Shown here: piece after piece, positions 42,167 through 47,681 of the stretch
Layout: each line of letters opens with the position of its first letter
Position numbering within the stretch: position 1 is the first letter of the stretch
Source of the DNA: Bordetella parapertussis
GTDB lineage: Bacteria > Pseudomonadota > Gammaproteobacteria > Burkholderiales > SG8-41
Reading direction: 5' to 3'
DNA length: 47,681 bases
Assembly (NCBI GenBank): GCA_945870465.1
Contig: CAMBSS010000009.1
Location: forward strand, 1 to 47,681
Notes under the pieces: generated by a model
Told to the model about the DNA's origin: nothing
The model's database searches: none
What the model saw: only the letters and a program-made list of their open reading frames with translations
Made by a program: the position numbers and the translations under genes

Positions 42167-43528
42167 ATGCTGTCCCAACAACTCGCCGATTACGCCGTCA
42201 AGGAACAAACATCCAAACTGCCGGCCAATGTCTGGCATCACGCCAAGCGCGCGGTCATCGATTGGTATGCGGCTCTGCTGCCGGGCAGCCTGGTTGCGCC
42301 CGCCACGGTGCTGGAACAGGCGATGGCAGAAGATCTCGATCACGGCAATGCGCGGCTCGCATCCGGCCGCCGCGCAACATTGCGCGCGGCGGCGATGATC
42401 AACGGCGCCGCTTCGCACTCGGTGGAATTCGACGATATTTATCGCGACGCCGGCTACCATCCGGGCAGCCCGGTAATCTCGGCCGCGCTCGCCGCCGCGC
42501 AGTCGACCGGTGCGTCTGGTGAAAAATTTTTGCGTGCCGTGATCGTCGGTTATGAAACCTCGACGCGCATCGGCGAAGCGATCATGCCTTCGCATTACAA
42601 ATTCTGGCATACGACCGGCACAGTCGGTTCGTTCGGTGCCGCTGCGGCGGTGGCCACCGTGCTGGGTTGCAACCGCGACCAGATCGCGCATGCGCTCGGT
42701 ACCGTCGGCTCATTTGCCTCGGGACTGCAGCAGGCGTTCCGCTCGCAATGCATGACCAAGCCCCTGCACGGCGGCCACGCCGCCGACGTCGGCGCGATGG
42801 CGGCAATGGGCGCCGCCAAAGGCCTGACCGGCGCGCTCGACATGCTCGAAGGCGAAGTCGGTTTCGGCGCCGCCATGAGCGTGAACCCCGACTGGAGCAA
42901 GGCAACCAAAGATCTCGGCGTCGATTACCACATCACGCGCGTGACCTTTAAGAACCACGGCTGCTGCGGACACACGTTCGCGCCCATCGACGGCGCGCTG
43001 CACCTGCAGAAGACGCATGGCTTCACGTGGCGCGACATTAAGCGCGTGAAAATCGCTACCTACAAGGCCGGCACAGACATCACGGACAACGCCAACCCTG
43101 AAGGCGAATACCAGGCCAAGTTCAGCCTGCAGTACGTGACGGCGCATGCGCTCGTACATGGCAGCGTGCGGCTGGTCGCGTTCGCGCCCGAGCGGCTGCT
43201 TGATCCGGACGTGCGTGCCGTGCTCGCCAAAGTCGAAGTCAGCGCAGACCCCGTGCTGTCGAAAGGCTATCCCGGCCAGCGCGCCGCGCACGTCGAGATT
43301 GAATTGAACGACGGCCGCGTGTTCAAACACTTCCAGCCGACACGCAAAGGCGATCCCGAGATGCCACTCACGGATGACGAAGTGAACGAAAAATTCCTCG
43401 AACTCGCGATGCCGGTGATCGGCGATCCGGCCTCGCGCGAATTGTTGACGGCGCTGTGGGCGCTCGACAAACGGCCTGACGCGATATTCGATTTCACTGC
43501 CCGCCCGCACGCACGCGCTGCCGGTTAA
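42167..43528 (+). CDS. MmgE/PrpD family protein (divergent active-site motif)
   Basis: A 453-residue MmgE/PrpD protein: 'MLSQQLADYAVKEQTSKLPA', 'AAMINGAASHSVEFDDIYRD', 'GYHPGSPVISAALAAAQ', 'KFWHTTGTVGSFGAAAAVAT' and 'KPLHGGHAADVGAMAA'. Compared with 34810, the motif Asp and Thr are Glu and Ile, while the His is retained at longer spacing, so the catalytic step probably differs. A cysteine-rich 'FKNHGCCGHTFAPIDGALHL' segment follows mid-protein. AAGGAGG precedes the ATG. It is followed after ten bases by a Bug gene. Confidence 0.9.
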   Translation: MLSQQLADYAVKEQTSKLPANVWHHAKRAVIDWYAALLPGSLVAPATVLEQAMAEDLDHGNARLASGRRATLRAAAMINGAASHSVEFDDIYRDAGYHPGSPVISAALAAAQSTGASGEKFLRAVIVGYETSTRIGEAIMPSHYKFWHTTGTVGSFGAAAAVATVLGCNRDQIAHALGTVGSFASGLQQAFRSQCMTKPLHGGHAADVGAMAAMGAAKGLTGALDMLEGEVGFGAAMSVNPDWSKATKDLGVDYHITRVTFKNHGCCGHTFAPIDGALHLQKTHGFTWRDIKRVKIATYKAGTDITDNANPEGEYQAKFSLQYVTAHALVHGSVRLVAFAPERLLDPDVRAVLAKVEVSADPVLSKGYPGQRAAHVEIELNDGRVFKHFQPTRKGDPEMPLTDDEVNEKFLELAMPVIGDPASRELLTALWALDKRPDAIFDFTARPHARAAG

Positions 43529-43538
43529 GGGGCGCGCC

Positions 43539-44498
43539 ATGCGACGCCTCGCTCCTGCTTTCGCTGCAGTATTGCTTTGCTGCGGCACGGTCTGCGCGCA
43601 AAACTATCCAAGCAAGCCGATCCGTTTCATCCTGCCGTTTCCACCCGGCGGCGGCACCGATACGCTGGCGCGCATCGTCGGCCAGAAACTCGGCGAGAAC
43701 CTCGCCCAGACCATCGTGCTCGATAACCGGCCGGGCGCGGGCGCCAACATCGGCGCCGAGATTGGAGCGCACTCGGTTCCCGACGGCTACACGCTGGTCA
43801 TGGGCAACATCGCGCACGCGATCAACATGACTCTTTACAAGAAGCCGGGATACGACATCGTCACGGATTTCGCGCCCATCACGCTGCTCGCTTCTACGCC
43901 CAACATACTCGTCGTGCACCCGTCCGTCGCCGCCAAATCGGTGCAGGAGCTGATCGCGCTGGCAAAGGCCAGGCCCGGCCAGCTTAACTATGCGTCGTCG
44001 GGCAGCGGCAGCTCGGCCCACCTCGCGGCGGAGCTTTTCAAAAACCTCGCCGGCGTCAACCTCACGCACGTGCCGTATAAAGGCGGCGGACCGGCGGTGA
44101 CCAGCCTGGTCGGTGGTGAAACCGTGGTGGGATTCGCGACCGCGCCGTCGGTGCTGCCGCAAATCAAGGCCGGCCGGCTGCGCGGCCTGGCAGTGACGAC
44201 GTTGAAGCGCACTGCCGCCGCGCCGGAACTGCCGACGATCGCTGAAAGCGGCATCGCCAACTACGACGCCAACACCTGGTATGGCGCGCTCGCTCCCGCC
44301 AAAACTGCGCCAGCCATCATCACGCGGCTGCACGGCGAATTCATCAGGATCATGCAGTCGCCCGATATCATCGAGCGCATCGCGGTGCTCGGTTACGAGC
44401 GCTCGACCACCACGCCGCAGGAATTCGCCGCCTACATCAAGTCCGAAGTCGACAAGTGGGGCAAAGTCATCAAAGCAGCGGGCATACTCGCGGATTGA
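43539..44498 (+). CDS. Bug/TctC-family periplasmic solute-binding protein
   Basis: A 319-residue exported receptor: signal peptide MRRLAPAFAAVLLCCGTVCA, mature QNYPSKPIRFILPFPPGGGT then D, 'IVGQKLGENLAQTIVLDNRP', 'VPDGYTLVMGNIAHA', 'YKGGGPAVTSLVGGE' and 'VTTLKRTAAAPELPTIAESG'. Standard GGGTD and PDGYT loops. It is sandwiched between two MmgE/PrpD genes with gaps of 10 and 12 bases, the tightest receptor-enzyme coupling in the window. Confidence 0.95.
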   Translation: MRRLAPAFAAVLLCCGTVCAQNYPSKPIRFILPFPPGGGTDTLARIVGQKLGENLAQTIVLDNRPGAGANIGAEIGAHSVPDGYTLVMGNIAHAINMTLYKKPGYDIVTDFAPITLLASTPNILVVHPSVAAKSVQELIALAKARPGQLNYASSGSGSSAHLAAELFKNLAGVNLTHVPYKGGGPAVTSLVGGETVVGFATAPSVLPQIKAGRLRGLAVTTLKRTAAAPELPTIAESGIANYDANTWYGALAPAKTAPAIITRLHGEFIRIMQSPDIIERIAVLGYERSTTTPQEFAAYIKSEVDKWGKVIKAAGILAD

Positions 44499-44510
44499 AA
44501 CGGTAATGGA

Positions 44511-45845
44511 ATGACGCTTGCCCGAGAGCTTGCCCGCTACGCGATTACTGCAACCGATGCCGGAATTCCGGCCGCGGCGCTGCACGAAGCAAAACGTTCG
44601 CTCGTCAACTGGATAGGCTGCGCCGTCGGCGGCTCGACGCATCCCGCAGTCGATAAAACCATTGCGGCGCTGCTGCCGTTTGCAGCCGGCAATCAATGCT
44701 CCATCCTCGGCCGGCACGAACGCACCGATGCCCTGCATGCTGCACTGATCAACGGACTCTCGGCGCACGTGCTCGATTTTGACGACACGCATTTGCGCAC
44801 GCTGCTACACCCGAGCGTCCCGGTTGCGTCTTCGCTGCTGGCGCTGGCCGAGCGCCAGCCGATGAATGGCCGCGACTTCTTACTGGCGTTCATCGTCGGC
44901 GTCGAAATCGAATGCCGCATCGCCAACGCCATCTGGTTCGCGCATAACTCGCATTGGTACATCACCGGCACTGCCGGAGTCTTCGGTGCCGCCGCCGCTT
45001 CCGCGCGCGTGCTCGGACTCGATGAAGACCAGACCACGCACGCCCTCGGCATTGCCTGCGCGCAGGCGGCGGGCACGCGCGAAATGGCCGGCACCATGAC
45101 CAAAGCTTTTATTCACGGCCGCGCTGCGCAAAACGGCCTGCTTGCCGCGCTACTGGCGCAGCAAGGTTTCACCGCTGCCGAATCGAGCCTCGAAGGGCCG
45201 CATGGCTTCGCCAACGTGCTGGCTCCTGAACACGACCTCAAGGCGATTGCTGCCGGCCTCGGCACCACGTACGAAATTCTGCAAAACAGTTACAAGCCTT
45301 ACGCCTGCGGGGTCGTCGCCCACCCGGTGATAGACGCCTGCATACAGTTGCGCAACGAGCATCAGTTGCGTGCGGCAGACATCGAGCGCGTGGCGCTGCG
45401 CGTCAGTCCGCGCGCGCTCGAACTCACCGGTATCCAGTCGCCGCCGAACGGGCTCAAATCCAAGTGGAGCATCTACCACTCCGCAGCGGTGGCGCTGGTC
45501 GACGGCACCGCCGGTGAGCACCAGTACACCGACGAGCGGGTCAACGCTCCTGAAATTCGCGCCCTGCGTGCCAGCATCATTGCTACGGCGGATGCGCAAC
45601 TCAAGGAAATCGCCGCCATAGTCACCGTCACGCTGAAAAACGGCAAGACGCATACCAAGCTCGTGGAAAAGGTCATCGGCAGCGCGGAGAATCCGATGAG
45701 CGATGGCGATCTCGAAAACAAATTGCGTGGACTGGCGCAAGGCATACTGCCGGAAGCGCGGACCGCGGCGCTGATTGCGCTGACCTGGCGCGTCGCCGAA
45801 CTCGATGATGTGACTCAACTCGCGCGCGCGGCATCGCCCGAATAG
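44511..45845 (+). CDS. MmgE/PrpD family protein
   Basis: A 444-residue MmgE/PrpD enzyme, the closest paralogue of 34810 here: both share 'ALHAALINGLSAHVLDFDDT' (ILHAALINGISSHVLDFDDT in 34810), 'HWYITGTAGVFGAAAASARV' and a similar 'YKPYACGVV' block. The Asp and Thr of the motif are conserved; the His lies one residue further ('DDTHLRTLLHPSVP'). It is co-directional with the preceding Bug and with the ICL-family lyase 27 bases downstream, suggesting successive steps: dehydration or decarboxylation, then cleavage. Confidence 0.92.
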   Translation: MTLARELARYAITATDAGIPAAALHEAKRSLVNWIGCAVGGSTHPAVDKTIAALLPFAAGNQCSILGRHERTDALHAALINGLSAHVLDFDDTHLRTLLHPSVPVASSLLALAERQPMNGRDFLLAFIVGVEIECRIANAIWFAHNSHWYITGTAGVFGAAAASARVLGLDEDQTTHALGIACAQAAGTREMAGTMTKAFIHGRAAQNGLLAALLAQQGFTAAESSLEGPHGFANVLAPEHDLKAIAAGLGTTYEILQNSYKPYACGVVAHPVIDACIQLRNEHQLRAADIERVALRVSPRALELTGIQSPPNGLKSKWSIYHSAAVALVDGTAGEHQYTDERVNAPEIRALRASIIATADAQLKEIAAIVTVTLKNGKTHTKLVEKVIGSAENPMSDGDLENKLRGLAQGILPEARTAALIALTWRVAELDDVTQLARAASPE

Positions 45846-45872
45846 AAAACCGCAGGAAAAAAGGAGAAGTCA

Positions 45873-46766
45873 ATGGAAAAAGTAACGACCAGACTACGCA
45901 AGTTAATGTCAGGCCCCGGCTGTCTCGTCGCACCCGGTGTGGCAGACGGCCTCGCCGCGCGGCTCGTCAAACTGGCGGGATTCGAAGCCGCTTATATGAC
46001 GGGCTTCGGCACCAGCATCACACGCCTCGGCATGCCTGACGTCGGCCTGCTGACCGCAACCGAGATGATCGACAACGCAAGCCGCATCGTCGATGCGTGC
46101 GAACTTCCCGTGGTAGCCGATGCCGACACCGGCTACGGCAATCCGATTAACACGCGCCGCACCATCCGCGACTACGAAAAAGCCGGTGTCGCCGGCGTGC
46201 ACATCGAAGACCAGGGCTGGCCCAAGCGTTGCGGCCATCTCGCCGGTAAACGCGTGATTCCGACCGCGGAGATGGTGGCGAAAATTAAAGCGGCGTGCGA
46301 TGCGCGACGCGATCAGGACTTCGTGATCATCACGCGCACCGACGCGATTGCGATCGAAGGCATCGATGCAGCGTTGGAGCGCGGCGAGCGTTATCGCGAA
46401 GCCGGCGCCGACGTGCTGTTTATCGAAGCGCCGGTCGGCCGCGCCGAGGTCGACCGCGTGTCTAAACACTTCAAAGGCGTGCCGCTGCTCTACAACATGG
46501 CATCCAGCGGCAAGACACCCGATTTGCCGGCCGACGAACTCGGCAAACTCGGCTTTCGCATCGCGATCTATCCGAACTGGGTCATCCTCGCCGCGATTCC
46601 CGCGATGCAGAACATGCTCGCTGAACTGAAGCGCACCGGCTCGGTCGCGCATATGCGCGACAAGGTCGCGACGTTCAAGCAGTTCACGGAAATTGCCGGA
46701 CTGCCGGATATCATGGAACTCGAAGAACGCTACGGCCTGCCCGAAGACCAGCGGGCGAGTTTGTAA
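45873..46766 (+). CDS. Isocitrate lyase/PEP mutase superfamily lyase
   Basis: A 297-residue ICL/PEPM-family TIM barrel. 'CLVAPGVADGLAARLVKLAG', 'YMTGFGTSITRLGMPD', metal-site 'VVADADTGYGNPINTRRTIR', 'GVAGVHIEDQGWPKRCGHLA' with the active-site K-R-C-G-H (118-122), and 'FVIITRTDAIAIEGID'. The KRCGH Cys is typical of C-C lyases such as 2-methylisocitrate lyase; dimethylmalate lyase, oxaloacetate decarboxylase-like and related activities are alternatives. It would cleave a hydroxylated tri- or dicarboxylate into pyruvate- or glyoxylate-type products. GGAG precedes the ATG. It is the last plus-strand gene of the island. Confidence 0.93.
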   Translation: MEKVTTRLRKLMSGPGCLVAPGVADGLAARLVKLAGFEAAYMTGFGTSITRLGMPDVGLLTATEMIDNASRIVDACELPVVADADTGYGNPINTRRTIRDYEKAGVAGVHIEDQGWPKRCGHLAGKRVIPTAEMVAKIKAACDARRDQDFVIITRTDAIAIEGIDAALERGERYREAGADVLFIEAPVGRAEVDRVSKHFKGVPLLYNMASSGKTPDLPADELGKLGFRIAIYPNWVILAAIPAMQNMLAELKRTGSVAHMRDKVATFKQFTEIAGLPDIMELEERYGLPEDQRASL

Positions 46767-46924
46767 CTAGAACCCATCTCAAAAATACAAAAGCGACAAT
46801 CAGCCGCAGATACACGCAGATAAAACTCCAAGACCACCCTCTAACAAACGTTAAGCACTTTGAACTGATCTGCGTTCATCTGCGTTTATCTGCGGCTCCG
46901 AACTGTTTTTGAGACAGCTTCTAG
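46767..46924. repeat. Nested inverted repeat: outer CTAGAA..TCTCAAAAA ends, inner GCAGATAAACGCAGAT arms
   Basis: Inner arms 46802-46824 (AGCCGCAGATACACGCAGAT plus AAA) and 46875-46897 match as reverse complements at 21 of 23 bases. Outer arms CTAGAACCCATCTCAAAAA (46767-46785) and TTTTTGAGACAGCTTCTAG (46906-46924) match at 15 of 19. The element fills the gap between the lyase and the convergent SDR gene, and its right end includes the SDR stop codon (46921-46923). Sister element: 42002-42139. Confidence 0.88.
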
Positions 46925-47681
46925 CTAGTCGCCCACGCACCGTCGATAGGCACGGACGCGCCCGTGATGTTCGCTGCGCCGTCGCCGCATAAGAACACGC
47001 CAAGCGCTGCCACTTCCGCCGGCATGATGGGACGGCGGCTCGGCTGGCGCACATCAACCAGGGTTTTAAGCGCTTCCTCGCGCGTCTGTTTGTGCTCCGC
47101 CATCTGGCGCGCGATCTGGCGCTCGGCGTGCGGTGTCAGCACCCAGCCCGGCGCGATCGCATTGCAAGTCACGCCGGTCGTAGAACATTCGAGCGCAACG
47201 GCGCGCGTCATGCCGACGATCGCCGCCTTGGTCGTCATGTAGTCGATACGGTCCTTGACCAATTTGGTCGCGTGGATGGAAGCCATATTGATGATGCGGC
47301 CCCAGTTGCGTTTTTTCATTTCAGGCAGCGCGAGACGTATGGTGTGAAATGCCGCCGACAGGTTCACCGCCAGCGCTAAATCCCATTTATCGACAGGGAA
47401 CGCTTCGACCGGCGCGTAGTGACGCGTCACGGCGTTGTTGATCAGGATATCGACCGCGCCGAAACGTTTAAGCGCCGCGTTGATCATCTTCTCGACATCG
47501 GCCGGTTTGCCGACGTCAGCAGCATCGTAAACAACTTCAGTGCCGCTTTTCGCAATGTCTTTGCGCAGCTTCTCGATATCGGCCGCTTCGCCGAACCCGT
47601 TGAGCACGATGTTGCAGCCTTCCGCAGCGAACGCCCGTGCGAACGCTTCGCCGATGCCACCGGTCGAACCGGTGATCAATG
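46921..47681 (-). CDS. Short-chain dehydrogenase/reductase, 3-hydroxybutyrate dehydrogenase-like (5' end outside window)
   Basis: At least 253 residues of a classical SDR; the true start lies beyond the right edge, since the frame enters the window at 'LITGSTGGIGEAFARAFAAE'. Present: the GxxxGIG cofactor loop, 'VLNGFGEAADIEKLRKDIAK', 'VDILINNAVTRH' (NNA), the catalytic Ser in 'IINMASIHATK', Tyr-x3-Lys in 'DYMTTKAA', and 'CNAIAPGWVLTP'. The LNGFG and 'ASIHATK' segments recall D-3-hydroxybutyrate dehydrogenase. It uses NAD(P)H to oxidise or reduce a hydroxyacid. It converges with the lyase gene across a nested inverted repeat. Confidence 0.92.
   Translation of the reverse strand, partial: LITGSTGGIGEAFARAFAAEGCNIVLNGFGEAADIEKLRKDIAKSGTEVVYDAADVGKPADVEKMINAALKRFGAVDILINNAVTRHYAPVEAFPVDKWDLALAVNLSAAFHTIRLALPEMKKRNWGRIINMASIHATKLVKDRIDYMTTKAAIVGMTRAVALECSTTGVTCNAIAPGWVLTPHAERQIARQMAEHKQTREEALKTLVDVRQPSRRPIMPAEVAALGVFLCGDGAANITGASVPIDGAWATS

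Noticed and set aside
33838..46766. Standard prp (2-methylcitrate cycle) operon
   Set aside because: Methylcitrate synthase and AcnD/PrpF homologues are absent, and there are four MmgE/PrpD proteins and three receptors, which does not match any prp operon I know.
46767..46924. Insertion sequence with terminal inverted repeats
   Set aside because: The element is only 158 bp with no transposase frame. It could be a non-autonomous element, but I cannot show target duplications, so it is recorded as a repeat only.

Overview
The window is about 47.7 kb of GC-rich DNA (about 60% by eye) with dense gene packing and classic GGAGG ribosome sites. The gene families point to a betaproteobacterium, probably Burkholderiales or a related soil/freshwater lineage. 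The evidence is eight Bug/TctC-type periplasmic binding proteins, four MmgE/PrpD proteins, CaiB/BaiF and crotonase paralogues, a DUF4212 plus VC_2705-type sodium symporter pair, and a purE-purC-threonylcarbamoyl-AMP synthase block. This assignment is inference; no rRNA or tRNA was seen.

Layout. 1-69: start of a phage/island-type integrase leaving the window, preceded by three 12-bp tandem repeats. 212-1133: EVE-domain protein and a membrane methyltransferase. 1143-5311 (minus): CaiB/BaiF CoA-transferase, crotonase, AzlD, AzlC and an SMP-30 lactonase. 5502-7656 (plus): Bug receptor and an enolase-superfamily enzyme. 7762-14064 (minus): a complete peptide-type ABC importer with a fused double ATPase, ending in a HAD type II hydrolase. 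14216-18452: a YdiJ-like FAD/Fe-S 2-hydroxyacid dehydrogenase divergent from a serine-glyoxylate-type aminotransferase. 18532-24989 (plus): Bug, TIM-barrel isomerase, three more Bugs, crotonase, alpha/beta hydrolase. 25380-27706: sodium symporter pair, closed by a strong terminator. 27789-31263: TPR protein, two membrane proteins and a CHASE3-GAF-GGDEF diguanylate cyclase. 31208-33733 (minus): housekeeping tsaC/sua5-like, purC and purE. 33838-46766 (plus): a catabolic island of three Bugs, four MmgE/PrpD proteins, an acyl-CoA dehydrogenase, an NDP-forming acyl-CoA synthetase and an isocitrate-lyase/PEP-mutase family lyase. 46921-47681 (minus): a short-chain dehydrogenase running off the window.

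How it fits together. Most of the window looks like uptake and oxidation of small organic acids. Bug proteins capture carboxylates in the periplasm, but no TctA/TctB membrane partner is present here. CoA-transferase, CoA-ligase, acyl-CoA dehydrogenase, crotonases, MmgE/PrpD dehydratase/decarboxylase-like enzymes and an ICL-type lyase could together degrade citrate-like or alkyl-citrate-like compounds; the actual substrates cannot be read from sequence.

The most unusual structural signal is a set of long intergenic inverted repeats built from short tandem units. There are several sequence classes (GCAAAGG-type, GAACGCAGAT-type, GAGGCGAGAGG-type, TTGGCGG-type). They sit at gene ends or between operons. 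One is nested inside a second, outer inverted repeat at two loci, and one forms the 5' end and signal-peptide region of a Bug gene (37563).
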